DNA of 64,000 bases from an uncultured Aquimarina sp. (GCA_937958985.1 CALGLV010000009.1:83686-147685); one strand, 5' to 3'. Counted from the stretch's first letter, positions 34,478 to 44,637 are shown. The notes: generated by a model from the sequence alone, not told the origin. Program-made: numbers and translations.

Positions 34478-35602
34478 ATGAGAAGAATTAATTTATTAAA
34501 AACTAGCTTAGTAGCCTTATCACTTGGGCTTTCTGCTATTAGTTGTGGTAGTGATAATACGGATATTTTTGAAACTCCTGAAGACCCTATAGAAGACCCT
34601 ACGGGCGTGACTCAATCAGCTGAAATTAATATAGCATTTGATTCTAATTTACCTGAAGGAGAACAAAGAACTGGTAAGTTTTTTGCTTTAGCTACAGGTC
34701 AAGCAGGGGGTAAAGTAAATGGACGTGTTCAATTTACTTCTGATAGAGATATGAGACGTTTATATATAACCAGGACCTTACCAGGTGGAGAACCAGAGCC
34801 ATTTGCTAGTTTTGATGAATTAGATAGTAAATCGATAAGAAAAGCGACTAAGCCAGACGGTTCTATTGATTTGGATGGTGATAGAAAAAATGCTTTTGAT
34901 TTTACATTTGAATTAGATGTTCCTGCAAACGCTACTGATGGAGAAACAATTTATAACTTTTGGGCTACATCAGGAAGAGGAGATTTCACAGACCCAAGTA
35001 AGCGATTATTAGTAGGGGTAGGTACTATTGAAGTTAAAATAGGTACTGCAACTATAGGTCAGCAAATCATTAGCCAAGAGGGTATTTCTCTTAGAGCACC
35101 TTTAGGAGACGGTTCTTCAGAAACATTTGTTTCCTTATTTAATTTAAATGAACCATTTAGAATTGATGAAGGCGCAGGTACATCTGAATTATGGGATTTT
35201 GGGTATTTCTTTGGAAACACCAGTAGAGCATCACTTGCATCTGCTAACAATTATCCAAGTAATATTATTGATATAGTAACGATCTCTAATCAAGATAGAC
35301 CTGCAGATGAAGAGGAAGTTATGGCGTCTGACTTAAGAATGGTTTATTTCAAAAGAAATACGACTATTGATTTTGATACAGTAAGTTTAGCTGAATTAGG
35401 AGCATTAACTGTGTCTTCATCAGATTCTCAAAGAGTAACTCAGCTAGAGGCTAATCAAGTTGTTGAATTTTTAGATTCTACAGGAAGAAAAGGGCTTATT
35501 AGAATAGTAAGTATTACTGGTACTGATGGTTCTTCAGGAACTATTGTATTAGATGTTAAGTCAACACCTAGTGCACCAATTATGAATGGTGATACTTTTT
35601 AG
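34478..35602 (+). CDS. Lipoprotein of unknown function
   Basis: 374 residues. Lipobox AISC, mature Cys23, then a Pro/Asp/Glu linker (TPEDPIEDPTG). The rest looks all-beta, with no catalytic motif, possibly two immunoglobulin-like or jelly-roll domains (LDVPANATDGETIYNFWATS in the first). Acidic and likely displayed on the cell surface or facing the periplasm. Single gene between two terminators. Confidence 0.72.
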   Translation: MRRINLLKTSLVALSLGLSAISCGSDNTDIFETPEDPIEDPTGVTQSAEINIAFDSNLPEGEQRTGKFFALATGQAGGKVNGRVQFTSDRDMRRLYITRTLPGGEPEPFASFDELDSKSIRKATKPDGSIDLDGDRKNAFDFTFELDVPANATDGETIYNFWATSGRGDFTDPSKRLLVGVGTIEVKIGTATIGQQIISQEGISLRAPLGDGSSETFVSLFNLNEPFRIDEGAGTSELWDFGYFFGNTSRASLASANNYPSNIIDIVTISNQDRPADEEEVMASDLRMVYFKRNTTIDFDTVSLAELGALTVSSSDSQRVTQLEANQVVEFLDSTGRKGLIRIVSITGTDGSSGTIVLDVKSTPSAPIMNGDTF

Positions 35603-35624
35603 TATTAAATTTATTAAAAAACAT

Positions 35625-35652
35625 AAAGACCGCTTACCAGCGGTCTTTTTTT
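35625..35652 (+). terminator. Terminator after the 374-residue lipoprotein
   Basis: AAAGACCGCTTACCAGCGGTCTTT with a 4-base loop and eight T after it. Confidence 0.9.
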
Positions 35653-35729
35653 TATTTACATATATCCCTTTAGATTATTTAATTAACTTTTTTTTTCTGA
35701 AATTTGTGGGATTTTAATCACAACAAAAA

Positions 35730-36923
35730 ATGCCAAAAATATCAAGTAAAGGAACGGCAATGCCATTATCACCAATTCGTAAATTGGTGCCCTTTGCAGA
35801 AAAAGCTACAGAAGAAGGTAAAAAAATTTTTTACCTTAATATTGGGCAACCAGATATTAAAACACCACAAGTTGCCTTAGATGCAGTTAGTAACCATGGT
35901 TTAACCACAGTGGCTTACAGTCATTCTGCAGGAAATGAAAGTTTACGTACAAAATTAGGTGAGTATTATAGAAAGCATGGTATAGAAGTAACTAAGAAAG
36001 ATATTTTAGTTACTACTGGAGGTAGTGAAGCTTTAATTTTTACGATGGGTAGTATTACCGATCCTGGTGACGAAATTATTGTTCCAGAGCCTTTTTATGC
36101 CAATTATTATAGCTTTTCAACACAATCTACCGTAACTGTAGTTCCTGTTATTTCGAATATAGAGGATGATTTTTCATTACCTTCTATTGCCGAGTTTGAA
36201 AAACATATCACTAAAAAAACAAAAGCAATTTTAATTTGTAACCCAGGAAACCCAACAGGATACGTATATAGTAAAGAAGAAATAAAGCAAGTTGCCGACT
36301 TAGCTAAAAAATACGACATATTTGTTATTTCTGACGAGGTATATAGAGAGTTTGTCTACGCTGAAAATAATGATCACTACTCTGTATTACAAGAGGAAGG
36401 TATGGATGAGCATGCCATTATTATTGATTCTGTTTCTAAACGCTACAGTATGTGCGGTGCACGAATAGGTTGTATTGTTAGTAAAAATACACGAGTTATG
36501 GATACAGCCATGAAATTTGCTCAGGCACGTTTAAGTCCGCCTACCTTTGCTCAAATTGCTAGTGAGGCCGCATTAGGTGTTGACGAAAGTTATTATACTG
36601 AAGTTGTTGAAAAGTACCGATTGAGAAGGGATGCACTTATTGATGGATTAAAATTAATACCAAATATTAAGTTTTCGGTTCCTCGTGGGGCTTTTTATTG
36701 TATGGTAGAACTTCCCATTGCTGATGCGGAAGATTTTGCTAAGTGGATGTTAGAAAGTTATAGTGATAATAATGAAACGGTTATGGTAGCACCAGCATCC
36801 GGATTTTATTCTAGTTTTGCAGGTATGAATCAAATAAGGATTGCATTTGTACTAAATAAAAGAGATTTAAAGAGAGCGACAGAAATTTTAAAATTAGCAT
36901 TGGAAGCTTACTTAAATAAATAA
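35730..36923 (+). CDS. PLP-dependent aminotransferase, class I (aspartate aminotransferase-like)
   Basis: 397 residues, fold type I. Substrate region NIGQPDIKTPQVAL, PLP phosphate contacts GGSEAL, NPGNPTGYVYSKEE, and the PLP lysine near 237 in DSVSKRYSMCGARIG. Probably transaminates aspartate or another amino acid with 2-oxoglutarate; the exact substrate is not readable. Its stop overlaps the murB start by one base. Confidence 0.9.
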   Translation: MPKISSKGTAMPLSPIRKLVPFAEKATEEGKKIFYLNIGQPDIKTPQVALDAVSNHGLTTVAYSHSAGNESLRTKLGEYYRKHGIEVTKKDILVTTGGSEALIFTMGSITDPGDEIIVPEPFYANYYSFSTQSTVTVVPVISNIEDDFSLPSIAEFEKHITKKTKAILICNPGNPTGYVYSKEEIKQVADLAKKYDIFVISDEVYREFVYAENNDHYSVLQEEGMDEHAIIIDSVSKRYSMCGARIGCIVSKNTRVMDTAMKFAQARLSPPTFAQIASEAALGVDESYYTEVVEKYRLRRDALIDGLKLIPNIKFSVPRGAFYCMVELPIADAEDFAKWMLESYSDNNETVMVAPASGFYSSFAGMNQIRIAFVLNKRDLKRATEILKLALEAYLNK

Positions 36924-37936
36924 TGTTAGAAATTTTTAATAATATATCCTTAAAGCCTTACAATACTTTTGGTGTTGATGTAACTGCCGAGCAGTTTTGT
37001 TCCATTACTTCTAATGATGACTTAGTTACTGTTTTAAAGCAAAATAAAAAACCTTTATTTGTTTTAAGTGGAGGAAGTAATATGTTGCTAACTAAAAATA
37101 TTGAAGCTTTAGTAGTGCATATAAATACCAAAGGTATTTCGGTCGTTAAGGAAAAAGAGTATGCTTTGGTAACTGCTAAAGCAGGTGAAAATTGGCATGA
37201 TTTTGTGCAATATTGTATTTCCGAAGACTTAGGAGGTATTGAAAACCTTTCATTAATTCCTGGTTGTGTGGGTAGTTCTCCTATACAAAATATTGGAGCG
37301 TATGGTGTTGAAATTAAAGATACTTTTGTAAGCTGTAGGGCGTTACATCGCAGTACATTAAAATATAAAGAATTTTCTAATGAAGCGTGTAATTTTGGTT
37401 ATCGAGATTCTATATTCAAAACTTCGGTTAAAAATGAATATATTATTACTGAAGTTACTTTTAAGTTAACAACTAAAAACCATAATTTTAAAACAGCTTA
37501 TGGAGCTATTCAGCAAGAGTTGAAGAGCCGAAACATTGGTAATATTACTATAAAAAATATTGCTGATGCAGTAATAAATATTCGAAAAAGTAAATTACCC
37601 GATCCTAGTGAAATAGGGAATAGTGGTAGCTTTTTTAAAAATCCAGTAATTTCAAAAGTTGAATTTGAGCAGTTACAAAAAAAGTTCCCTGAAATGCCAT
37701 TTTACCCTGTTTCTGAAACGCTAATAAAAATACCTGCAGGTTGGTTAATTGATCAAGCTAATTTTAAGGGATATAGTTATAAAAATGCAGGAGTACATGA
37801 AAATCAAGCTTTGGTTTTGATTAATAAAACAGGAAAAGCTACAGGGCAGGAGGTGGTAGAACTTTCAGCACTAATTAAACAAAAAATCAAAACACTATTT
37901 AATATTGAATTAGAAGTTGAAGTAAATATTTTCTAA
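36923..37936 (+). CDS. murB: UDP-N-acetylenolpyruvoylglucosamine reductase
   Basis: 337 residues, type I MurB. FAD-binding region LFVLSGGSNMLL and PGCVGSSPIQNIGAYGVE, catalytic Ser in NSGSFFKNPV, C-terminal Glu in GVHENQALVL. It reduces enolpyruvyl-UDP-GlcNAc to UDP-MurNAc with NADPH in the cytoplasm. Coupled to the aminotransferase before it. Confidence 0.96.
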   Translation: MLEIFNNISLKPYNTFGVDVTAEQFCSITSNDDLVTVLKQNKKPLFVLSGGSNMLLTKNIEALVVHINTKGISVVKEKEYALVTAKAGENWHDFVQYCISEDLGGIENLSLIPGCVGSSPIQNIGAYGVEIKDTFVSCRALHRSTLKYKEFSNEACNFGYRDSIFKTSVKNEYIITEVTFKLTTKNHNFKTAYGAIQQELKSRNIGNITIKNIADAVINIRKSKLPDPSEIGNSGSFFKNPVISKVEFEQLQKKFPEMPFYPVSETLIKIPAGWLIDQANFKGYSYKNAGVHENQALVLINKTGKATGQEVVELSALIKQKIKTLFNIELEVEVNIF

Positions 37937-37985
37937 TCTCTATTTATATATTAGTGTTTTAAATAAACATTATCCAGCAAATATT

Positions 37986-38777
37986 ATGAAATCTCAATCT
38001 ATAGATACCACTAAACCCCAACAGCTAAAAGCTTTTGAACGTTTGTTAGTTATTATGGATGAACTTCGCGAACAATGCCCTTGGGATAAAAAACAAACTT
38101 TTGAAAGTTTACGACATTTAACTATTGAGGAAACCTACGAATTAGGAGATGCGATATTAGATGGAGATTTACCAGAAATTAAAAATGAATTAGGCGATTT
38201 ATTACTACATATTGTTTTTTATGCAAAAATAGGTAGTGAAACTAATGATTTTGATATATCGACGGTTTTAAATAGTATTTGCGAAAAATTGATTCATCGT
38301 CATCCTCATATATATGGAGATGTAAAGGTTAAGGATGAAGAGGAAGTAAAAAGAAACTGGGAGCAATTAAAGTTAAAAGAAGGAAAAAATAGCGTTTTAG
38401 AAGGCGTTCCTAAATCTTTACCGGCTTTAGTTAAAGCAAGTAGAATTCAAGATAAGGTTGCAGGGGTAGGTTTTGACTGGGAAGAGCCTCAACAGGTTTT
38501 TGAAAAAGTACAAGAAGAATTAGCAGAATTGCAAGTGGAGGTTGATGCACAAGATCAAGATAAAATAGAAGCTGAGTTTGGTGATGTGTTATTCTCTATG
38601 ATTAACTATGCGCGCTTTCTTAAAATTAACCCCGAAGATGCTTTAGAAAGAACCAATAAAAAATTTATAAAACGATTCCAGTATTTAGAGACTAAATCTA
38701 AAATAATAAATAAGCCTTTAAGCGAAATGAAACTCGCTGAAATGGACAAATACTGGAATGAGGCTAAAAAATTGTAA
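37986..38777 (+). CDS. mazG: Nucleoside triphosphate pyrophosphohydrolase MazG
   Basis: 263 residues with two MazG domains. The first has EQCPWDKKQTFESL and EETYELGDAI (ExxE...ExxD metal motif), the second EELAELQVEV and EAEFGDVLFSM. It hydrolyses NTPs and dNTPs to monophosphates, clearing non-standard nucleotides and affecting ppGpp. Third gene of the aminotransferase-murB run. Confidence 0.94.
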   Translation: MKSQSIDTTKPQQLKAFERLLVIMDELREQCPWDKKQTFESLRHLTIEETYELGDAILDGDLPEIKNELGDLLLHIVFYAKIGSETNDFDISTVLNSICEKLIHRHPHIYGDVKVKDEEEVKRNWEQLKLKEGKNSVLEGVPKSLPALVKASRIQDKVAGVGFDWEEPQQVFEKVQEELAELQVEVDAQDQDKIEAEFGDVLFSMINYARFLKINPEDALERTNKKFIKRFQYLETKSKIINKPLSEMKLAEMDKYWNEAKKL

Positions 38778-38780
38778 AGT

Positions 38781-39275
38781 TTATTTTAAGCAAACACTAT
38801 CTTGCTCTCCAAATTTTACTTCTACATGATTTAATAAAGAGGTAGATAGCGAAACTCCTTTAAAGTCTGCCTTAATAGGAAATTTTTTATGGTTTCGATT
38901 AACAAGTACAGCGGTTTTAAACCTTTTTGTAGTAACGTTTAAAAAATGATGCACACCATAAGTTAAAGCTGATCCTGTATTTAAAACATCATCTACTAAA
39001 ACAATAGATTTGTTTTCATATTCACTAGGTTTAAGTGATGTTTCTGTAGAATTTAGAGGATTTTCTTTATCCATCGAAACTTTACATAATTTCACGTCAA
39101 TGTCAGATATTTCTTTAAGCACCGTTTCTAATCGTTCAGCTAAAACGTAACCATAAGGAGCAATTCCAGCAATAATTAGTTCACTTTCATTAGCATTAGT
39201 TTCGTAAATTTGATAAGCAATACGACGTATTTTGTGTTGTATCTGTTGATGCGTAAGTATTGTTTGTGTTTCCAT
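38781..39275 (-). CDS. Phosphoribosyltransferase (PyrR-like)
   Basis: 164 residues. The PRPP-binding loop SIVLVDDVLNTGSALTYG near 100-117 is intact. N-terminal helices and the pyrophosphate loop resemble PyrR/uracil and hypoxanthine PRTases. The base substrate or an RNA-regulatory role is not decided. Its start is 4 bp after the S4-domain gene, so the two are co-transcribed. Confidence 0.82.
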   Translation of the reverse strand: METQTILTHQQIQHKIRRIAYQIYETNANESELIIAGIAPYGYVLAERLETVLKEISDIDVKLCKVSMDKENPLNSTETSLKPSEYENKSIVLVDDVLNTGSALTYGVHHFLNVTTKRFKTAVLVNRNHKKFPIKADFKGVSLSTSLLNHVEVKFGEQDSVCLK

Positions 39276-39278
39276 AAT

Positions 39279-39668
39279 TTATTCTTCTTCTTCAGTATTA
39301 ATTATTGGTGTAAACCAATCATCAATATCTCTACGGTCTTTTTTGGTTGGTCTTCCAACTCCTTTTTTTCTATAGTACTCTTTCGAATATTTTAGTAAAT
39401 CTAATTTTTGCAACTCTTCTTTGGGAGTAACGTCTTTTCTATACAAATCTACCAATTTAGCACCAACTCTACTTGGTGGTAAATCTAAAATTTGAATAGA
39501 ATATATAATTTGATTTTTACGAACTGTGAAAAGATCTGAAGGATAAACCTCCCTTGAAGGTTTTATATTACTACCTCCAATTTTCACATGCCCTTGTTTA
39601 CAGGCATTAGTAGCAATACTTCTAGTCTTAAAAACTCGAATACACCATAAATATTTATCAATTCTCAT
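39279..39668 (-). CDS. S4-domain RNA-binding protein (Hsp15-like)
   Basis: 129 residues. S4 fold at the N-terminus (MRIDKYLWCIRVFKTRSIA...GHVKIGG), basic middle, acidic end. Hsp15/HslR binds 50S subunits carrying a stalled nascent chain and helps recycle them. First gene of the pair with the PRTase; divergent from the FKBP-like lipoprotein. Confidence 0.85.
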   Translation of the reverse strand: MRIDKYLWCIRVFKTRSIATNACKQGHVKIGGSNIKPSREVYPSDLFTVRKNQIIYSIQILDLPPSRVGAKLVDLYRKDVTPKEELQKLDLLKYSKEYYRKKGVGRPTKKDRRDIDDWFTPIINTEEEE

Positions 39669-39703
39669 TCATCAAGATTAAAAATAATATTAAAGACTAA
39701 AAA

Positions 39704-39718
39704 TACGATAATATCGTA
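39704..39718. promoter_or_regulatory. Inverted repeat between divergent genes
   Basis: TACGAT-AAT-ATCGTA: 6-bp arms with a 3-base centre in the 72-bp gap between the S4 gene (-) and the FKBP-like lipoprotein (+). It overlaps a -7-like box (TATCTTCG, one mismatch to TAnnTTTG). Could be an operator; no regulator is linked to it. Confidence 0.35.
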
Positions 39719-39740
39719 TCTTCGTAAACAAATTTTTTAA

Positions 39741-40892
39741 ATGAAAAACACTTTTTTTTATATCAATATACTGTTACTAGGGTTTTTTGGAATTTCCTCT
39801 TGCCAGCAAGATGATGGTAATTTACCAGGACCATCTGTTAGAGATGTACAAACACAGGCTAATTTAGACGATCAAAAAATTAGAGCATTACTTACAAATT
39901 ATACTTTTAACGATAAAGATTTTGAAATATTAAACGGAATAGATAAAGTAAAGGATAGTGGTTATACGCATGAAAATATTAAGTTTATTAGAATAAAAGA
40001 TACTATAGGTGCCACAATTCCATTATCGTCTGAAAACAGAGATATATCCACAGGTACTCCAATAATAAACAATACTAAATTCCTTAAAGTAATTAACAAT
40101 GTTCCTTTTAGCGGAATAGATCATACGCTTTATTACCTTCAATTAAGAGAAGGTGAGGGAAAGCCAGTTACTATTATAGATCCAACATTAAACACATACA
40201 AAGGGGAGTTTTTTGGTGATAACAGGGAAAGTTTTACCGCTAACGAAGTATCTATTACTACAGTTTTTGATGAATTTAACACCCCTGTTTGGACAAATGA
40301 GCTTACTAGAATAGCAGGTTTCAGACAAATATTATCTAACTTTAGAACAGTATTGCCTATTGATAAACCAGGCTTTGATGCTATAGAAAATCCAACTCAA
40401 AAATTATTAAAACAATGTCAAGTTTTTGACAATAGTGATAATGGGGGGTTAGGAGCAGTTGACACAAGTTACGGTATAGGTGTAGCTTTTGTACCATCGG
40501 GCTTAGCGTTCTTTGAAATGAACCAACCTCTTGTTAACGGTAATAATATAGCTCCTTATCAAAATCTTATATACAGTTTTACTCTTTTCAATACAGAATA
40601 TACCGATCAAGATAATGACGGTATAGCATCTTTACTAGAAATGACAACTGCGGACGGAAGTATTGACCCTACTATTGATACAGATAATGATGGTAATCCA
40701 GACTTTAATGATGCAGACGACGATGGAGACGGTCGTTTAACAATTTTAGAAGTAGAGGTGATGGATAATCTTCCTGATATTGATTCCAATTGCGACGGGA
40801 TTTTCACTAATGATAACGATGTTGAGTTTTCAGATGAAAACGGAAATGGTATATTCGATCACTTAGATAATACAATTAGAGTTGGGTTTTAA
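39741..40892 (+). CDS. FKBP-like lipoprotein with Ca-binding-type acidic repeats
   Basis: 383 residues. Lipobox SSC, mature Cys21. Two FKBP-related segments are visible: VSITTVFDEFNTPVWTNELTRIAGFRQIL and YGIGVAFVPSGLAFFE, matching the VFDSS...G...G and IPSxLAYG regions of FKBP peptidyl-prolyl isomerases, though several active-site aromatics look replaced. C-terminal acidic repeats (YTDQDNDGIASLLE; DTDNDGNPDFNDADDDGDG) resemble thrombospondin type-3 / EF-like calcium loops. Outer-membrane or periplasmic. Isomerase activity is uncertain. Confidence 0.7.
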   Translation: MKNTFFYINILLLGFFGISSCQQDDGNLPGPSVRDVQTQANLDDQKIRALLTNYTFNDKDFEILNGIDKVKDSGYTHENIKFIRIKDTIGATIPLSSENRDISTGTPIINNTKFLKVINNVPFSGIDHTLYYLQLREGEGKPVTIIDPTLNTYKGEFFGDNRESFTANEVSITTVFDEFNTPVWTNELTRIAGFRQILSNFRTVLPIDKPGFDAIENPTQKLLKQCQVFDNSDNGGLGAVDTSYGIGVAFVPSGLAFFEMNQPLVNGNNIAPYQNLIYSFTLFNTEYTDQDNDGIASLLEMTTADGSIDPTIDTDNDGNPDFNDADDDGDGRLTILEVEVMDNLPDIDSNCDGIFTNDNDVEFSDENGNGIFDHLDNTIRVGF

Positions 40893-40917
40893 TTTCATAA
40901 ATACTTTAATAATTCAC

Positions 40918-40962
40918 AATCACAAAACCCTATTTTTAACTAAAAATGGGGTTTTGTGATTA
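40918..40962 (+). terminator. Terminator after the FKBP-like lipoprotein
   Basis: AATCACAAAACCCTATTTTT pairs with AAAAATGGGGTTTTGTGATT over a 5-base loop, one G-T pair. No strong T-run follows, so termination strength is uncertain. Confidence 0.6.
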
Positions 40963-40987
40963 CTACTAATTAGATACTTATATTTTT

Positions 40988-43912
40988 ATGGAGGAAAAAT
41001 CATTATTTCCTTGGGAAGAATTAAAGGGTAAACTCAATGGAGATTTACATTTAGATGATTTAACAAAAATCATCTATGCAACAGATGCTTCTGTATATCG
41101 AAAAATTCCTTTCGGAGTAGCCTTTCCAAACAATACTAATGATATTCAGGAAATCATAAGATTTGCATCAAAGCATTCACTTAATTTAATTCCTCGTACT
41201 GCAGGTACTTCATTAGCAGGTCAATGTGTTGGAGAAGGATTGATTGTTGATGTTTCAAAATATTTAACAAAAATTATTAGTGTCGATTCCAAACAAAAAA
41301 CAGTTACCGTTCAACCAGGAGTTATTAGGGATGATCTTAACAGGTATTTAGAATCTTACGGTTTGTTTTTCGGCCCGAATACCTCTACATCAAATAGGTG
41401 TATGGTTGGAGGTATGGTAGGTAATAATAGTAGTGGAACAACCAGCATTCAATATGGGGTTACTCGTGACAAAGTAGTCTCTTTAAAAACCATACTTTCA
41501 GATGGAAGTGAAGTTATTTTTAATAGTAAATCAAAAGAGAGCATTGAAACCTTCCGATTTAAAAAATCTCTAGAAAGTGAAGTTTATAAAAAAATAGACG
41601 AAATTTTTGAATCTGAAGAAAATCAATATCAAATTCAAGATAATTATCCTAAAGCATCTATACATCGTCGTAACACCGGTTATGCTTTGGATGTGTTGCT
41701 ACAAAATTCATTTTATAAAAATGGGTCTTCATTAAATTTATGTGATCTATTAACGGGTAGTGAAGGTACTTTAGCTTTTACTACTGAAATTACTTTGAAA
41801 TTAGATGATTTGCCGCCAAAGCTTAATGCTATGGTTTGCGCTCATTTTGATTCTATTGAAAAATGTATGAAGGCAGTAGTTCCTGTAATGGAGCATAAAC
41901 TTTATACTTGTGAAATGATGGATAAAACCATTTTAGATTGCACAAAAAATAATATCGAACAAGCCAAAAATAGGTTTTTTGTTGTTGATGACCCTCAAGC
42001 AATTCTAATGCTTGAACTTCGCTCTAATAGTATCGATGATTTAGATTTACAAGTAGTTCAATTAGTTGAAACACTCGAAACTTCTAAGTTATCTTATGCT
42101 GAACCAATATTATATCAACAGGATACGCTTAAAGCATTAGAGCTTCGTAAAGCTGGTTTGGGTTTATTAGGTAATATGGTAGGCGATCGTAAAGCAGTTG
42201 CATGTATAGAAGATACAGCAGTAGCCTTAGAAGATCTTTCGGATTACATAGACGAATTTACTGCTTTAATGGACCATTTTAAACAGGATGCTGTTTATTA
42301 TGCGCATGCTGGTGCTGGTGAAATCCACTTACGACCTATTTTAAATTTGAAAAAAAATACGGATGTAAATTTATTTAAAGAAATTACAGATGCTGTAGCT
42401 GTATTAGTTAAAAAATATAATGGCTCCATGAGTGGAGAACATGGAGACGGAATTGTTCGATCGGGATACATTCCTCAGATGATTGGGGAACACAATTACG
42501 AATTGTTAAAACAAATTAAACATGTTTTTGATCCTAAAGGAATTTTCAACAAAGGTAAAATCATTGATCCGCTTTCAATGATTGAAAATTTGAGGTATGT
42601 TCCCAATCAAAAAGAACCTAAGATTGAAACTTTATTAGATTTTTCGGACTCTCAAGGTATTCTTCGCGTCGCGGAAAAATGTAATGGAAGTGGAGATTGC
42701 CGAAAATCGGTAGCTGCAGGCGGTGGAATGTGCCCAAGTTACAGAGCCACAAATAACGAAAAAGATACAACTAGAGCGAGAGCTAATGCTTTACGAGAAG
42801 TATTAACAAATACAAATAATTCTAATAAATTTGATAGTAAATTACTAAAAGAAGCTTTTGATTTATGCGTAAGTTGTAAAGCATGTGTTAGTGAATGTCC
42901 TTCTAATGTTGATGTTTCTTCGTTAAAGGCTGAATTTTTATATCAGTATAATAAAACCAATAGCATAAGCTTAAGAGATAGGCTATTTGGGTTTAATAAT
43001 GATGTTAATAGGTTCGCTTCAATTTTCAGTACCATTTCAAATTTTGTATTTTCAAACAAAACAACTTCATCAATTATAAAAAACACCTTAGGTATTGCTG
43101 CAGAACGCTCTTTACCAGCTATAGCAAAAGAGTCTTTTGAAAAATGGTTGTTAGTGTTTTTAAGTGAACAAAAAGTAATTAGCCCAATTAAAGAAATCTA
43201 TTTATTTGTAGATGAATTCACAAATTATTTAGATGTTGAAATAGGTAAAGATGTTGTTTTATTACTAACAAAATTGAATTATAATATTAATTTTATTCCT
43301 CATAAACAAAGTGGAAGAGCGCTTATTTCAAAAGGTTTTTTAGATAGAGCTAAAAAAGTAGCAAATCAAAATATTTCAATTTTTGAAAATATAATCACAG
43401 AAAACATTCCTTTAATAGGTATTGAACCTTCGGCAGTATTGTCTTTTAGAGATGAATATTTACGATTAGCTACTAATAAACAAAAAGCAGAAAAATTATC
43501 AAAAAATGTGTTTACTATCGATGAGTTTTTAGCTAATGAAATTCACTTAAAACAGATACAGTCCAATCAGTTTTCTTTAGAAAAGAAAGAAATAAAAGTT
43601 CATGTACATTGCCATCAAAAAGTACTATCATCAACAATACATACTTTTAATTTATTAAACGTACCAAGTAATTATGATGTTAAAATTATCAATTCAGGTT
43701 GTTGCGGCATGGCAGGTTCTTTTGGGTATGAAAAAGAACATTATAAAGCTAGTATGCAAATGGCAGAATTGTCATTATTACCAAAAGTTCGAAAAGTTTC
43801 AGCAAATACTATAATTTGTGCAACAGGTACAAGTTGTAGACATCAAATTAAAGATGGAGCAAGTAAAACGGCCAAACACCCTGTAACAGTTTTACTTGAA
43901 GCGCTTGTTTAA
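40988..43912 (+). CDS. FAD/Fe-S dehydrogenase, YdiJ-like (D-2-hydroxyglutarate or D-lactate type)
   Basis: 974 residues, a GlcD-GlcF-type fusion. FAD_binding_4 domain about 35-200 (PRTAGTSLAGQCVGEG, GGMVGNNSSG), FAD-oxidase C-terminal domain about 280-540 (YAHAGAGEIHLRP, SGEHGDGIVRSG). Two 4Fe-4S sets: CxxxxAxxxGGMCPSY near 570 and CVSCKACVSECPS near 635. CCG-type domain at the end (HCHQK; SGCCGMAGSFG). Oxidises a D-2-hydroxy acid and passes electrons to a membrane acceptor. Length and order fit YdiJ best; the substrate is by homology. Confidence 0.88.
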   Translation: MEEKSLFPWEELKGKLNGDLHLDDLTKIIYATDASVYRKIPFGVAFPNNTNDIQEIIRFASKHSLNLIPRTAGTSLAGQCVGEGLIVDVSKYLTKIISVDSKQKTVTVQPGVIRDDLNRYLESYGLFFGPNTSTSNRCMVGGMVGNNSSGTTSIQYGVTRDKVVSLKTILSDGSEVIFNSKSKESIETFRFKKSLESEVYKKIDEIFESEENQYQIQDNYPKASIHRRNTGYALDVLLQNSFYKNGSSLNLCDLLTGSEGTLAFTTEITLKLDDLPPKLNAMVCAHFDSIEKCMKAVVPVMEHKLYTCEMMDKTILDCTKNNIEQAKNRFFVVDDPQAILMLELRSNSIDDLDLQVVQLVETLETSKLSYAEPILYQQDTLKALELRKAGLGLLGNMVGDRKAVACIEDTAVALEDLSDYIDEFTALMDHFKQDAVYYAHAGAGEIHLRPILNLKKNTDVNLFKEITDAVAVLVKKYNGSMSGEHGDGIVRSGYIPQMIGEHNYELLKQIKHVFDPKGIFNKGKIIDPLSMIENLRYVPNQKEPKIETLLDFSDSQGILRVAEKCNGSGDCRKSVAAGGGMCPSYRATNNEKDTTRARANALREVLTNTNNSNKFDSKLLKEAFDLCVSCKACVSECPSNVDVSSLKAEFLYQYNKTNSISLRDRLFGFNNDVNRFASIFSTISNFVFSNKTTSSIIKNTLGIAAERSLPAIAKESFEKWLLVFLSEQKVISPIKEIYLFVDEFTNYLDVEIGKDVVLLLTKLNYNINFIPHKQSGRALISKGFLDRAKKVANQNISIFENIITENIPLIGIEPSAVLSFRDEYLRLATNKQKAEKLSKNVFTIDEFLANEIHLKQIQSNQFSLEKKEIKVHVHCHQKVLSSTIHTFNLLNVPSNYDVKIINSGCCGMAGSFGYEKEHYKASMQMAELSLLPKVRKVSANTIICATGTSCRHQIKDGASKTAKHPVTVLLEALV

Positions 43913-43983
43913 AAAATATTTTTTTAAGAATACTTTTTATTGTGTAATTATTGTATTTGTTCAATTTATAGTAACTTAATTTT

Positions 43984-44625
43984 ATGAATAAAAACCTAAC
44001 AGACTATAGAAAATCGTACACACAAAACGAATTATTAGAAGCAAATATTCCTGATGATCCTATTGAATTATTTTCTAAATGGTTTAAAGAAGTCGAAGAT
44101 AAAGGCGGAGTAGAGGAACCCAATGCCATGAATATAAATACTATTGGTATAGATGGCTACCCGAAATCAAGAATTGTTTTATTAAAAAAATTCGATACCA
44201 ATGGGTTTGTATTTTATACCAATTATGATTCTGAAAAGGGTATTTCAATAATTAATAATCCAAAGGTTTCATTATCCTTTTTTTGGCCCAATTTAGAGCG
44301 CCAAGTAATAATAAAAGGTATTGCAATTAAAGAAGATAAAGAATTAAGTACAAAATATTTTCACTCCAGGCCAAGAGGAAGCCAAATAGGAGCATGGACC
44401 TCACCACAAAGTGAAATTATTACTTCTAGGGAAATTTTAATTGAACAAGAAAAGCAATTAATCAAAAAGTTTGAAGGAAAAGAAATACCCAAACCAGATC
44501 ATTGGGGAGGTTTTGTAATTAAACCCAAGTGTATTGAGTTTTGGCAAGGAAGACCCAATAGGTTGCACGACAGAATTCTTTATGAGAATTCACCCAATTG
44601 GAATAAATGTAGATTAGCCCCTTAA
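43984..44625 (+). CDS. pdxH: Pyridoxamine 5'-phosphate oxidase
   Basis: 213 residues. FMN-binding split barrel with KSRIVLLKKFD, FYTNYDSEKG, and the C-terminal substrate motif FWQGRPNRLHDR. Makes pyridoxal phosphate with O2. Lies 12 bp before sixA, first of a run with the polyphosphate genes. Confidence 0.96.
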   Translation: MNKNLTDYRKSYTQNELLEANIPDDPIELFSKWFKEVEDKGGVEEPNAMNINTIGIDGYPKSRIVLLKKFDTNGFVFYTNYDSEKGISIINNPKVSLSFFWPNLERQVIIKGIAIKEDKELSTKYFHSRPRGSQIGAWTSPQSEIITSREILIEQEKQLIKKFEGKEIPKPDHWGGFVIKPKCIEFWQGRPNRLHDRILYENSPNWNKCRLAP

Positions 44626-44637
44626 AACTAAGTAATT

